This document shows positions 20,127 through 30,425 of a stretch of DNA of 64,000 bases, piece after piece. The stretch covers positions 124,001 through 188,000 of the forward strand of contig CAWIYY010000010.1 in assembly GCA_963840435.1 (NCBI GenBank), read 5' to 3'. A program made the position numbers and the translations under genes. Position 1 is the stretch's first letter, and the number at the start of each line of letters is the position of its first letter. This stretch comes from Bog-473 sp963840435. GTDB lineage: Bacteria; Actinomycetota; Acidimicrobiia; Acidimicrobiales; RAAP-2. The notes under the pieces are model-generated. The model did not search any database. It had not been told where the DNA came from and was given only the letters and a program-made list of their open reading frames with translations.

Positions 20127-23100
20127 TCACTGAAGTGAATTCGCACCCGCCGTATTTTGGAGAGCATTCCCTCCTACTGGCGAACCCTGCAATGAATTCG
20201 ATCCCGCAGGCTGCACTGGGCAATCTGTGCCGCCACCTCCCGCACGGGACCGCCCATAGGCGGAGCCATCTGTCTCTCCAGCTTGCCCACCGTCGTTGTA
20301 CCAATCCTGCAGGAGGTTGACCGCAAATCCAGCCCCATTACCTAGTGGCGCAGATAGCCCGCCAATCGTTCCGTTCACGATATATCCCCCGACAGTGTGT
20401 TTCCCGCTATCGGCTTGGTATGACACGAGTCCCCCAATTAGTCCTGCTGCTGGCACGATTATGGGCGAGCACACACCGAATGTGGCGGCTACGCAGACGG
20501 CGGTCACTGTGAGTACCCCTACAGCCGCACCAATTTGAACAATGCCGCGCCAATGGGAAAGAGGGTTTAGGTCGAATAGGCCAAGCGGATCGTTCAGATT
20601 GAGCGGATTGTCTCCCGCATACTCATAGGGCTGTCCCGTGATGCGCAGGTCAGGATCCTCGGTCGTAAATTGCGAGGTCGACGGGTCGTAATAGCGGGCT
20701 CGTAGATAGTAGAGACCAGATTCTGAATCAAAGTATTGCCCGCCATACAGAAGGGGCGAGCTGACGCTTCCAGTCGATGAAACAAGGCTTCCACTTGGAG
20801 AGTAGCCAAATTTCGCAACCACACTCCCGTTCGAATTGGTGATAATCCGAGTACTACCGAGCTGATCATGGTGCAGCCACGACACGGTGGAACCTGTCAC
20901 CTGCTCAAGTGGTAGTCCGCCTGGTCCGTAGACGAAGTCCGTGGAGGTGCCCCCAGTCGTCTGCTGGAGCAGAAGGGGGGTCGTCGATTGCGTATCCCAT
21001 GCGAATTGCGTAGTTGTCCCGGCTACGTTCTTTTCCGTCCGCAGCCCGTCGCCGTTGTAGGCATATGTGGTTGCGGTACCAGACGGAGCGGTATAGCTGG
21101 TCATTTGATTCGCTTCGTCGTACCCGTACTGACTGGGGCTTCCACCCGACGGCGACTCGAGCGTACGGTCTCCCTCCGCATTGTAGGTGAACGTTGTGGC
21201 CGAGCTCGGGGTGTTTGAGCATGTGTTGGTTGATTGGCCCGCGACGGTCCAGCACAACTGATCGGCAGCGTTGAAGCTTTGCGTGGAGGCGCCATTTTGG
21301 ACGAGATCCTCCGCGCTGTCATAGGAATACGCCGTTGAGCTGCCGGCTACCGATGTACCCGGACATTGGGTCGACGTTGTGGTTCCCGAGTAGCAGAGCT
21401 GGTTTAGCGAGTTGTAGCCATACGTGGGCCCATTCGGAGCAGTCGCAGAACTGTCCGATGTGAGTTGCCCATCGGCGCTTCGAGTGTAGGTAGCGGAGAA
21501 CAACGACGTCGATCCTCTTGCGTCGCTCGTGGAGGTCATCTGGTTCGCGTCGTTGTATCCGAATGTATCTACTACGGCACTCGTCGATGGCGCCGTCTCG
21601 GTCGTGAGATTGCCGTTCTGGTCGTACTTGAACTTGGTAGTGTTGCCCAGCCCGTCCGTGACGCTCGTCATCTGTCCTGCTGCGCTGTAGCCCTGGCTGA
21701 CGGACTGGGCGTCCGGATAGTTGATCTGCGTGACAAGCCCTCGCATGTCGTACTCGTACGAGACTGCTCCGCTTGAACCCTCAGTAGCGGAAGTCAACTC
21801 ATGCAGTGAGTTATACGCCCAATTCCAGGTCCCAGATCCGTCCGTCATCGCGATCCGCTGACCATCAGCGTCGTAGGTGATGTCCGACACGTCTGGGGTG
21901 GTCCCGTCGCTGTAGTTGATACCGGTCAGCTCGTTATCAGCGTCGTAGCTGTAAGACGTGCAACCGGTGGGGACCGAAGCTGAGCAATTTCCTCCGGGCT
22001 GCTGCAGGGTCAGTTGATTGCCATCCGGGTCGTAGGTGTACGTGGTGGCGTTCCCGAGTGCGTCGGTCACGGAGGTCTCCCTCCCCAGGGAGTCATAGCC
22101 GAATGTCTGGGTGGCGGTCCCACTGCCGTTTTTTTCGTCGTGAATGGTGCCATCGGCGTTGTAGTCAGTGGTAAGGGTGCTGCCGTCGGCCTGGGTCGTT
22201 TGAGTCAGCTCGTCATCGAGGTCGTAGCTGTACGCGGTTCGGTTCCCGCTCGGATCGATCATCAGGGTCCTGTTGCGATCGGCGTCATAGCCATATGTGG
22301 TGACGTGGTTCAGCGGATCCGTGACCGTTTGCACGTCACCGAACTCGTCGGTACCGCTGGTTCCGGGAACCACGTAGCTGTAGGTCGTCGTGTAGCTCAC
22401 GGCGCACCCGCACCCGCTGACGTTGCCCTTTGGCGAAACGGACGCCAGTAGCCAGCCATCGGCGTTGTAGGTGGAGGTAGTCGTGTTGCCGAGCGGATCC
22501 TCGGTGGACGTTCGGTCACCGTGATTGTCGTACGTGTAGGTCCAGGTGTTGCTGTCCGGATCGATCATCGAAGTGAGGTCGCCCGGATCGGCGGCATTTC
22601 CGTATACGTACTTGGTCAGTTGAGTCCCTGCCGGCGAGCAGTCAGGGCAAGGTGTTGACACCGACGTCAGATTGCCGCGCGCGTCGTAGGTGTTGGTGGT
22701 GACCACGCCCTTCGGATCGGTCGACGTGAGCGGTTCGTTCAAGTCGTTGTATGTCCACTGGCTGACGCGCCCAAGCGCATCGACCTGCATCAGCATGTTC
22801 CCGGAGGTGTCGTATGCCATTCCGGTCACATTGCCGTTCGGATCGATCTCTTCAATGGGTTGACCAGTAGCGGGGTCGTAGCGATACTGGGTGGTGGCCG
22901 CCTGGGGTGTCCCGTAGCCCTGGGTTTCGGACACTCTCAGGCCATACTGGAAGCTCTCAACCGTGACATTGCCCAAGGGATCGGTCACGGTGGTGGAGCC
23001 GCCCGCTGCGGAATCAGGATCACCAGCGTAGGTGAATGCTGTGGTGCGGCCGAGGTCGTCGCTTTGTGATGTGACGCGTCCGCTGGAGTCGTATTGGTTC

Positions 23101-26100
23101 CCGATGCCGGGACAACTCGACGCCGCCACGCAGTTGGGATCCTTATCGGTCAGCATCTGGTGCGATGAGTTGTAGGTGTAGTCGGTGGTGCCGCCGTTGA
23201 CGTCGGTCACCTGTGTCAGGTCACCCGCACTGTCGTAGGTGAAGCTCACAACGCGATTCGGGCTCACGTTGGGATCTGTCACCGATGAGATGTGTGCTCC
23301 GCTGTATTGCAGCGTCAGGGTTCTTCCCGCCTGGTCAGTCACAGTCGTCAACTGTCCATTCGTGTAGGTGAACGTGGTCGTGTATCCGTTGAGATCGCTG
23401 ATGGCTGTGATCTGACCACTGGAGTTGAATGTCAGCGTTTGCTGGGCGTCGCGAGTCATCGTCCAGGTGCCATTGGAGTTAAGTGACAGTGTGGCGATTG
23501 CTTCACTCGGCGGATCCCAGTTGGTTCCGTCGTAGGTGAATACCGTTTGGGCTCCATTTTCTTCAGTGACGGTTGCCGTACTTCCGACGCTCGAGGTGGA
23601 GCCCGACGTCACCAGGTTGATTCCAAGATTGTTCGTCCATCCGTAGCCGAGAGGTCCGTTGATCGACGATTCGTTGGAATTGTAAGTGCGCGTGAATGCC
23701 AATTGGTATCCGCGCCCTGGTATCGAAATGTCGTTACTGGACGTGTACATATTACCGTTCTCGGAGTCGACCGGATCGCCGAACGCCGGATGAATGAGCG
23801 CGTTCATCAGACAGCTAAAGCACACATCACCTCCCCCTTCCATGCTGCGCGCAATCAACGCCGAATACAGCGGTTGTTGTGGCGGATCTGCGACCGCCGC
23901 GGTGGTGATCGAGGCAGTGTTGTCGTTGGTATCAGTGTCAGAGGGGTTGGTTACAGATGCCGACCCGGAATAAGTCGAAGCACCCTGGCTCGGCACTGTT
24001 CCCAGGACATAGATCACCGGAAGCGCTGCTCCAGGGGCAATCGCCGTCGATGAGGTGCAGACGGCTGTCGAGAGGTCACAGCTCCAGCCGCTTCCGCCAG
24101 CATCGGTTGGGTCAAAGGGTTCGGGGATGTTGACGGAGGTCAACCCCGAGCTGGCTTTGCCGCCGACATTACGGACAGTGACAATGAAAAGGCCGACTCC
24201 GCCAAGGCCGAATGGACCGTCATCCGTGATGTCGAGGCTCACATCTACAGCGCCCGATATCACAGGTGTCGCAATAGAAGCGGTGGTGTCATACGGATCG
24301 TCGTCACTGGCATTTGAGATTGACGCGGACGCAAATATGGATGTACCCGGTGACGTCTGTACTGGACCTGTGACAGAAATTGCGGGAAGCGATCCACCTG
24401 CGGGGACTGGCCCCGCACTTGTGCACGAGTCTTTGGAGATGTTGCACTTCCACCCGCTGCCCGAGGCCGCAGTCGGGGTAAACGGTTCTGGAATGTCCAT
24501 GGTCACGGTGCCAGAGCTCGCCTTGGTGCCGCTGTTATGCGCAATGATTGTGTACGTTCCGGCGCCACCGGCCATGAACGGCTGGCCGCCGTCAGTGATG
24601 GTCAAACTGAGATCGACCGGTCCCGTCACAACATTGGATGACATCGACGCGTAGTTGTTGCTGGTGTCAGAGTCGCTCTTGTTGGTTACCGACGCACTGG
24701 CAGACACGGAGTCGGATCCCGAGGGCACGGGTCCGGTTACCGATATAGACGCAAGTGTGCCGTCAGCAGCCACAGCGCCGGTGTTGGTGCATTTGGATGA
24801 GGACACGTTGCAAGTCCAGCCCTTGCCCGATGCTGCCGTCGGTGTGAAGGGCTGCGGAATATCTACCGTTACCGTGCCGGAGCTGGCCTTGGTACCGCTG
24901 TTGTGAACGGTGAGTGCGTAGGCCCCGGTGGCACCTCGTAGAAATGGAGCGCCGGAATCGGCGATGTGTACGTTCAGGTCAACCGGTCCCGCGACTATCG
25001 GGGTGGATGCCGAGGCCGAGTTGTTTCGAGTGTTCGCGTCGCTCTTGTTAGAGACGCTCGCCGAAGCTGAAATCACAGCTTCGGGATAGTTGGTACCCAC
25101 CGGGCCGCTGACGGTGATCGGGGACAGCGAGCCCTTGGAGGCCACCGACCCAGGATTCGTACAAGTTCCGGACGATACCTTGCAGGTCCAGCCCTTCCCC
25201 GAGGCAGTTGTCGGTGAGAAAGGCTCCGGGATGTCCACCGTGACTGTACCCGTACTGGCCTTTTTGCCCTTGAGATTCCGCACAGTAACGGTGTAGGAAC
25301 CACTCGACCCGGCGGTGAATTCCGGACTGACCGACGCCACACTTACCGTGAGATCAACGGTACCGGGGGCAGTGACTGCAGTCGTCACCGACGCCGAGTC
25401 GTTGCTAATGTTGTCGTCGCTCGAATTGGAGACCGAGGCGGACGCCTGGACCGAGTTGGATCCTGACGGTATCGGCCCTGAGACGGTGATCGCCGGCAAC
25501 GATCCGCCCGCCGGCACAGGCCCGGGGTTGGTGCAGGTCGCCGAGGAGATGTCACAGTTCCAGCCGCTGCCCGACGCCGCGTCCGTGTCGAAGGGCTCGG
25601 GGATGTTCACGGTGACGAGACCCGAACTGGCGGCTGTGCCGAAGTTGCTGACCGTGAGCGAGTAGGCGCCCGTGCCGCCGGCTACAAAGGGTGAGCTGGT
25701 GGCCGCCATGCTGAGGGTGAGATTGACCGGCACGTTTGCCGTGACGGGCGTCGTGATCGACGCCCGATTGTTCTGCGTGTCGCCATCGCTGGCGTTTGCG
25801 ACCGACGCGGAGACAGACACCTCGGTGCCGTAGTCGTCGTAGTAGCTGTTCGCCACCTGGGTCGTCAAGGTGATCGTCGGCAATGCGCCGCCAGCGGAGA
25901 CCGACCCAGGATTCGTGCAGAGTTGATCCTCGACGTTGCAGTTCCAGCCGCTCCCTGACGCCCCTTGCACGTCGACGGCCGCACCCGAGAGCGAGAAGTT
26001 GACGCTGACCAAGCCCGAACTGGCGGCCGTGCCGGCATTGGAGACCGTGATGGTGTCCGTTCCGGTTCCACCGGCCACCAACGGCACTCCTCCGTCCTCG

Positions 26101-29100
26101 AGGCTCAAGGTGAGATCGACGGGGCTGCTCGTCGTGATTGGCGTCTCGATCGATGCTGAATTGTCGCTGGTGTCGTCGTCGCTCGAATTGGCGACCGAGG
26201 CATCGACCCGCACCGACCCGCTCCCCGTCGGGGGCACCGACGCACTGACACTGATCGCCGGCAAGGAGCCCCCGGCGGGCACCGGTCCGGGGTTGGTGCA
26301 GAGTTCATTCCCGACGTTGCAGCTCCAGCCGCTCCCCGAGGCGGCCTGCATGGTGGCTCCAGAGATGGACAAGTTGACCGTGACCAAGCCCGAACTGGCT
26401 GCCGTACCACCGTTGCGAACGGTGATCGAAAAGGTGCCCGTCCCGCCCGACACCAGGGGAACCCCACCGTCTGCAACGTCGACCGTCAGGTCGGTGGGTA
26501 CATATGCAGTAATTGGAGTGGTGATGGATCCCGAGCCATTGGCAGGCTCACCGTCGCTCTCATTGGAGACTGACGCGTCCATCTCGGCCTCTGATGCCCC
26601 AGAGGCCGGTATAGCCACGTTCACCGTGATGACCGGCAGCGAGCCATTGGCCGGCACAGGTCCTGGGTTACTGCAGAGGTCAATAGAGAGGTTGCAGCTC
26701 CACCCGCTTCCCGTAGCGGACTGCACGGATACTGAGGAAGTGGAGAAACTAAGCGTGACCAGGCCACTACTGTCTTGCGGACCCGTATTACGTACGAGGA
26801 GCGAATAGGAACCGGTGCCTCCTGCGACGAACGGCTGACCTTCGTCGGAGGCATTGACGGTGAGGTCCACCGGTCCAGCGACGGCAGCATCTGCGGTAGC
26901 CGTGTCATTTGCCGTGTCCGTGTCTCCGGGGTTGCTCACGGTGGCAGACGCCTCAACCATCGCCGGGGCGGCCGAAGTGATCCCGACTACGAAGTCGATG
27001 GGCGGAAGTGTGTCGCCTGACTGAACAGACTCCGCCGTGGTGCACGATGCAGCGCCGCAGCTCCAGCCATTGCCCGATGCTGCGCTCGCCGTCTGCCCAG
27101 TTGATGGAGAGAACTGGACGGTGGTCGTTCCGGAGCTGGCAGCTGACCCAGCATTGAAAACCGTCACCGAGTAGTCGCCACCCGAACTAGTCGAGAACGG
27201 TGCACCTTCTGCACTCATGGAAAGGCCGAGATCGACGCCTGCAGGCACGGTGACAGGAGTGGTGATCGAGGTAGACGTGTCGCCTGGATCGGTATCGCTG
27301 GAGTTGCTCACTGAGGCTGACGCGCCGATCGCCCCTCCGGGGGCATAGCCCACCGGCCCACCGATGGTGATCGGCGGCAACGATCCCCCCGCAGGAACGG
27401 GCCCAGGGCTGGTGCAGGTCGCCGATGGGATGTCGCAGCTCCAACCAGTTCCAGCAGCCGTTGTCGGGGAATAGGGCTCCGCAATGCTTACGATCACTAA
27501 GCCCGAACTGGCCGCCGTGCCGGTGTTATGAACAGTAGCGGTGTCCAGGCCGTTGCCACCCGCAACAAACGGCACGCCGAGGTCCGCTATGTTCACGCTG
27601 AGATCGACGGCTCCTGTCTCGACGTTCGTCTGAATCGATGCCGAGTCGTTGCTGGTGTTGTCGTCGCTCGAATTGGAGACCGAGGTATCGGCCGAGACCG
27701 AGTTGGATCCCGACGATATTGGTCCCGAGACGGTGATGGCAGGCAACGTTCCGCCCGCCGGCACAGGCCCAGGGTTGGTGCAAGTCGCCGAAGGGATGTC
27801 ACAGCTCCAGCCGCTGCCCGATGCCGTGTTCGTGTCGAAGGGCTCGGGGATGTTCACGGTGACGAGGCCCGAACTGGCGGTGGTGCCGCTGTTGTGGACC
27901 GTGATGATGTCGGACCCGCTGCCTCCCGCGACGAAGGGACTTCCGCCATCGGCGATATTCACACTCAGGTCGATCGATCCCGCGATGATCGGGGTTACTG
28001 CCGAGGCAGAGTCGTTGCTCGTGTTGTCATCGCTGGGATTGGAGACAGAGGCGCTCCCCGATATCTCCTCATTGGGGTACCCCGTACCGATCGGCCCTGA
28101 GACGGTGATCGCCGGCAACGATCCGCCCGCCGGCACAGGCCCGGGGTTGGTGCAGGTCGCCGAGGAGATGTCACAGTTCCAGCCGCTGCCCGACGCCGCG
28201 TCCGTGTCGAAGGGCTCGGGGATGTTCACGGTGACGAGACCCGAACTGGCGGCTGTGCCGAAGTTGCTGACCGTGAGCGAGTAGGCGCCCGTGCCGCCGG
28301 CTACAAAGGGCGAGCTGGTGGCCGCCATGCTGAGGGTGAGATTGACCGGCACGTTTGCCGTGACGGGCGTCGTGATCGACGCCCGATTGTTCTGCGTGTC
28401 GCCATCGCTGGCGTTTGCGACCGACGCGGAGACAGACACCTCGGTGCCGTAGTCGTCGTAGTAGCTGTTCGCCACCTGGGTCGTCAAGGTGATCGTCGGC
28501 AATGCGCCGCCAGCGGAGACCGACCCAGGATTCGTGCAGAGTTGATCCTCGACGTTGCAGTTCCAGCCGCTCCCTGACGCCCCTTGCACGTCGACGGCCG
28601 CACCCGAGAGCGAGAAGTTGACGCTGACCAAGCCCGAACTGGCGGCCGTGCCGGCATTGGAGACCGTGATGGTGTCCGTTCCGGTTCCACCGGCCACCAA
28701 CGGCACTCCTCCGTCCTCGAGGCTCAAGGTGAGATCGACGGGGCTGCTCGGCGCCTCGACGTTCGTCTGAATCGATGCCGAGTCGTTGCTGGTGTTGTCG
28801 TCGCTCGAATTGGAGACCGAGGTATCGGCCGAGACCGAGTTGGATCCCGACGATATTGGTCCCGAGACGGTGATGGCAGGCAACGTTCCGCCCGCCGGCA
28901 CAGGCCCAGGGTTGGTGCAAGTCGCCGAAGGGATGTCACAGCTCCAGCCGCTGCCCGATGCCGTGTTCGTGTCGAAGGGCTCGGGGATGTTCACGGTGAC
29001 GAGGCCCGAACTGGCGGTGGTGCCGCTGTTGTGGACCGTGATGATGTCGGACCCGCTGCCTCCCGCGACGAAGGGACTTCCGCCATCGGCGATATTCACA

Positions 29101-30425
29101 CTCAGGTCGATCGATCCCGCGATGATCGGGGTTACTGCCGAGGCAGAGTCGTTGCTCGTGTTGTCATCGCTGGGATTGGAGACAGAGGCGCTCCCCGATA
29201 TCTCCTCATTGGGGTACCCCGTACCGATCGGCCCTGAGACGGTGATCGCCGGCAACGATCCGCCCGCCGGCACAGGCCCGGGGTTGGTGCAGGTCGCCGA
29301 GGAGATGTCACAGTTCCAGCCGCTGCCCGACGCCGCGTCCGTGTCGAAGGGCTCGGGGATGTTCACGGTGACGAGACCCGAACTGGCGGCTGTGCCGAAG
29401 TTGCTGACCGTGAGCGAGTAGGCGCCCGTGCCGCCGGCTACAAAGGGCGAGCTGGTGGCCGCCATGCTGAGGGTGAGATTGACCGGCACGTTTGCCGTGA
29501 CGGGCGTCGTGATCGACGCCCGATTGTTCTGCGTGTCGCCATCGCTGGCGTTTGCGACCGACGCGGAGACAGACACCTCGGTGCCGTAGTCGTCGTAGTA
29601 GCTGTTCGCCACCTGGGTCGTCAAGGTGATCGTCGGCAATGCGCCGCCAGCGGAGACCGACCCAGGATTCGTGCAGAGTTGATCCTCGACGTTGCAGTTC
29701 CAGCCGCTCCCTGACGCCCCTTGCACGTCGACGGCCGCACCCGAGAGCGAGAAGTTGACGCTGACCAAGCCCGAACTGGCGGCCGTGCCGGCATTGGAGA
29801 CCGTGATGGTGTCCGTTCCGGTTCCACCGGCCACCAACGGCACTCCTCCGTCCTCGAGGCTCAAGGTGAGATCGACGGGGCTGCTCGTCGTGATTGGCGT
29901 CTCGATCGATGCTGAATTGTCGCTGGTGTCGTCGTCGCTCGAATTGGCGACCGAGGCATCGACCCGCACCGACCCGCTCCCCGTCGGGGGCACCGACGCA
30001 CTGACACTGATCGCCGGCAAGGAGCCCCCGGCGGGCACCGGTCCGGGGTTGGTGCAGAGTTCATTCCCGACGTTGCAGCTCCAGCCGCTCCCCGAGGCGG
30101 CCTGCATGGTGGCTCCAGAGATGGACAAGTTGACCGTGACCAAGCCCGAACTGGCTGCCGTACCACCGTTGCGAACGGTGATCGAAAAGGTGCCCGTCCC
30201 GCCCGACACCAGGGGAACCCCACCGTCTGCAACGTCGACCGTCAGGTCGGTGGTGCCCGTACCAGCGGCCGCGGGCTTCTGATCCAGTGCTGTAGCCAAC
30301 GCCTGAGGTAGGACGCCGACAATGAGCACAATTGCCAGCGGTCGAGCCCAGAGCCGCCTCCCATTGCGCCGGACATACATCGCAAAACGAATGAGAGCTC
30401 GCGTACGACCAATTCCACCCGCCAT
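20127..30425 (-). CDS. Giant secreted RHS/YD-repeat protein with 17 N-terminal CARDB/DUF11-like repeats
   Basis: 3,432 residues, frame intact over 10.3 kb. ATG 30425 has GGGGAGG seven bases upstream. Residues 1-50 form a long basic signal sequence (core PLAIVLIVGVLPQALATALD). Residues about 58-2175 are 17 immunoglobulin-like repeats of about 124 residues, each with a pattern like GSGWSCNVGNELCTNPGPVP: a Trp and a Cys pair, probably one disulfide per repeat. Then come a DUF6531 segment (FGDPVDSENGNMYTSS), many YD repeats (about 2290-3230) and the RHS core end (YLRARYYDPSTSQF, near 3245) finishing DPLG near 3285. The last 147 residues are the variable tip: a hydrophobic segment and a Gly/Asn/Ser tail with NSLQ/NALQ repeats, no known toxin motif. 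Likely a cell-surface polymorphic toxin, adhesin or shell protein. No clear immunity gene is adjacent. Confidence 0.9.
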   Translation of the reverse strand: MAGGIGRTRALIRFAMYVRRNGRRLWARPLAIVLIVGVLPQALATALDQKPAAAGTGTTDLTVDVADGGVPLVSGGTGTFSITVRNGGTAASSGLVTVNLSISGATMQAASGSGWSCNVGNELCTNPGPVPAGGSLPAISVSASVPPTGSGSVRVDASVANSSDDDTSDNSASIETPITTSSPVDLTLSLEDGGVPLVAGGTGTDTITVSNAGTAASSGLVSVNFSLSGAAVDVQGASGSGWNCNVEDQLCTNPGSVSAGGALPTITLTTQVANSYYDDYGTEVSVSASVANASDGDTQNNRASITTPVTANVPVNLTLSMAATSSPFVAGGTGAYSLTVSNFGTAASSGLVTVNIPEPFDTDAASGSGWNCDISSATCTNPGPVPAGGSLPAITVSGPIGTGYPNEEISGSASVSNPSDDNTSNDSASAVTPIIAGSIDLSVNIADGGSPFVAGGSGSDIITVHNSGTTASSGLVTVNIPEPFDTNTASGSGWSCDIPSATCTNPGPVPAGGTLPAITVSGPISSGSNSVSADTSVSNSSDDNTSNDSASIQTNVEAPSSPVDLTLSLEDGGVPLVAGGTGTDTITVSNAGTAASSGLVSVNFSLSGAAVDVQGASGSGWNCNVEDQLCTNPGSVSAGGALPTITLTTQVANSYYDDYGTEVSVSASVANASDGDTQNNRASITTPVTANVPVNLTLSMAATSSPFVAGGTGAYSLTVSNFGTAASSGLVTVNIPEPFDTDAASGSGWNCDISSATCTNPGPVPAGGSLPAITVSGPIGTGYPNEEISGSASVSNPSDDNTSNDSASAVTPIIAGSIDLSVNIADGGSPFVAGGSGSDIITVHNSGTTASSGLVTVNIPEPFDTNTASGSGWSCDIPSATCTNPGPVPAGGTLPAITVSGPISSGSNSVSADTSVSNSSDDNTSNDSASIQTNVETGAVDLSVNIADLGVPFVAGGNGLDTATVHNTGTAASSGLVIVSIAEPYSPTTAAGTGWSCDIPSATCTSPGPVPAGGSLPPITIGGPVGYAPGGAIGASASVSNSSDTDPGDTSTSITTPVTVPAGVDLGLSMSAEGAPFSTSSGGDYSVTVFNAGSAASSGTTTVQFSPSTGQTASAASGNGWSCGAASCTTAESVQSGDTLPPIDFVVGITSAAPAMVEASATVSNPGDTDTANDTATADAAVAGPVDLTVNASDEGQPFVAGGTGSYSLLVRNTGPQDSSGLVTLSFSTSSVSVQSATGSGWSCNLSIDLCSNPGPVPANGSLPVITVNVAIPASGASEAEMDASVSNESDGEPANGSGSITTPITAYVPTDLTVDVADGGVPLVSGGTGTFSITVRNGGTAASSGLVTVNLSISGATMQAASGSGWSCNVGNELCTNPGPVPAGGSLPAISVSASVPPTGSGSVRVDASVANSSDDDTSDNSASIETPITTSSPVDLTLSLEDGGVPLVAGGTGTDTITVSNAGTAASSGLVSVNFSLSGAAVDVQGASGSGWNCNVEDQLCTNPGSVSAGGALPTITLTTQVANSYYDDYGTEVSVSASVANASDGDTQNNRASITTPVTANVPVNLTLSMAATSSPFVAGGTGAYSLTVSNFGTAASSGLVTVNIPEPFDTDAASGSGWNCDISSATCTNPGPVPAGGSLPAITVSGPIPSGSNSVQASASVSNSSDDNISNDSASVTTAVTAPGTVDLTVSVASVSPEFTAGSSGSYTVTVRNLKGKKASTGTVTVDIPEPFSPTTASGKGWTCKVSSGTCTNPGSVASKGSLSPITVSGPVGTNYPEAVISASASVSNKSDANTRNNSASASTPIVAGPVDLNVHIADSGAPFLRGATGAYALTVHNSGTKASSGTVTVDIPQPFTPTAASGKGWTCNVSSSKCTNTGAVAADGTLASISVTGPVPSGSDSVSASASVTNKSDSDTSNNYASMSSNVVTGPVDLSLTITDGGQPFMAGGAGTYTIIAHNSGTKASSGTVTMDIPEPFTPTAASGSGWKCNISKDSCTSAGPVPAGGSLPAISVTGPVQTSPGTSIFASASISNASDDDPYDTTASIATPVISGAVDVSLDITDDGPFGLGGVGLFIVTVRNVGGKASSGLTSVNIPEPFDPTDAGGSGWSCDLSTAVCTSSTAIAPGAALPVIYVLGTVPSQGASTYSGSASVTNPSDTDTNDNTASITTAAVADPPQQPLYSALIARSMEGGGDVCFSCLMNALIHPAFGDPVDSENGNMYTSSNDISIPGRGYQLAFTRTYNSNESSINGPLGYGWTNNLGINLVTSGSTSSVGSTATVTEENGAQTVFTYDGTNWDPPSEAIATLSLNSNGTWTMTRDAQQTLTFNSSGQITAISDLNGYTTTFTYTNGQLTTVTDQAGRTLTLQYSGAHISSVTDPNVSPNRVVSFTYDSAGDLTQVTDVNGGTTDYTYNSSHQMLTDKDPNCVAASSCPGIGNQYDSSGRVTSQSDDLGRTTAFTYAGDPDSAAGGSTTVTDPLGNVTVESFQYGLRVSETQGYGTPQAATTQYRYDPATGQPIEEIDPNGNVTGMAYDTSGNMLMQVDALGRVSQWTYNDLNEPLTSTDPKGVVTTNTYDARGNLTSVSTPCPDCSPAGTQLTKYVYGNAADPGDLTSMIDPDSNTWTYTYDNHGDRTSTEDPLGNTTTSTYNADGWLLASVSPKGNVSGCGCAVSYTTTYSYVVPGTSGTDEFGDVQTVTDPLNHVTTYGYDADRNRTLMIDPSGNRTAYSYDLDDELTQTTQADGSTLTTDYNADGTIHDEKNGSGTATQTFGYDSLGRETSVTDALGNATTYTYDPDGNQLTLQQPGGNCSASVPTGCTSYSYDADNELTGINYSDGTTPDVSDITYDADGQRIAMTDGSGTWNWAYNSLHELTSATEGSSGAVSYEYDMRGLVTQINYPDAQSVSQGYSAAGQMTSVTDGLGNTTKFKYDQNGNLTTETAPSTSAVVDTFGYNDANQMTSTSDARGSTSLFSATYTRSADGQLTSDSSATAPNGPTYGYNSLNQLCYSGTTTSTQCPGTSVAGSSTAYSYDSAEDLVQNGASTQSFNAADQLCWTVAGQSTNTCSNTPSSATTFTYNAEGDRTLESPSGGSPSQYGYDEANQMTSYTAPSGTATTYAYNGDGLRTEKNVAGTTTQFAWDTQSTTPLLLQQTTGGTSTDFVYGPGGLPLEQVTGSTVSWLHHDQLGSTRIITNSNGSVVAKFGYSPSGSLVSSTGSVSSPLLYGGQYFDSESGLYYLRARYYDPSTSQFTTEDPDLRITGQPYEYAGDNPLNLNDPLGLFDLNPLSHWRGIVQIGAAVGVLTVTAVCVAATFGVCSPIIVPAAGLIGGLVSYQADSGKHTVGGYIVNGTIGGLSAPLGNGAGFAVNLLQDWYNDGGQAGETDGSAYGRSRAGGGGTDCPVQPAGSNSLQGSPVGGNALQNTAGANSLQ
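25471..26495. repeat. 1.0-kb direct repeat inside the RHS gene, copy far from the start
   Basis: This segment matches 29227-30251 at an offset of 3,756 bp (a multiple of 3), encoding repeat units 11-13 versus 1-3. By eye the copies are nearly identical; one difference is AAGGGTGAGC against AAGGGCGAGC near 25687. Synonymous sites are conserved too, which means recent duplication or gene conversion. Confidence 0.8.
27618..28750. repeat. 1,137-bp tandem duplication inside the RHS gene, copy A
   Basis: Matches 28755-29887 with a period of 1,137 bp, exactly 379 codons, so three protein repeats are duplicated in frame. I found no mismatch in the stretches compared. Identity starts at CTCGACGTTCG and ends at GGGCTGCTCG. 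Confidence 0.85.
28755..29887. repeat. 1,137-bp tandem duplication inside the RHS gene, copy B
   Basis: Second copy of the 27618-28750 unit, encoding repeat units 2-4 of the protein (copy A encodes 5-7). Head-to-tail order indicates unequal crossing-over or replication slippage. Confidence 0.85.
29227..30251. repeat. 1.0-kb direct repeat inside the RHS gene, copy near the start
   Basis: Partner of 25471-26495. It overlaps the end of tandem copy B, so some sequence exists in three near-identical copies within 5 kb. Confidence 0.8.

Noticed and set aside
25936..26808. Plus-strand open frames inside the RHS gene, repeated at 28555 and 29692
   Set aside because: They are antisense to the repeat units and recur only because the DNA is duplicated; Pro/Thr/Leu-rich without a family.
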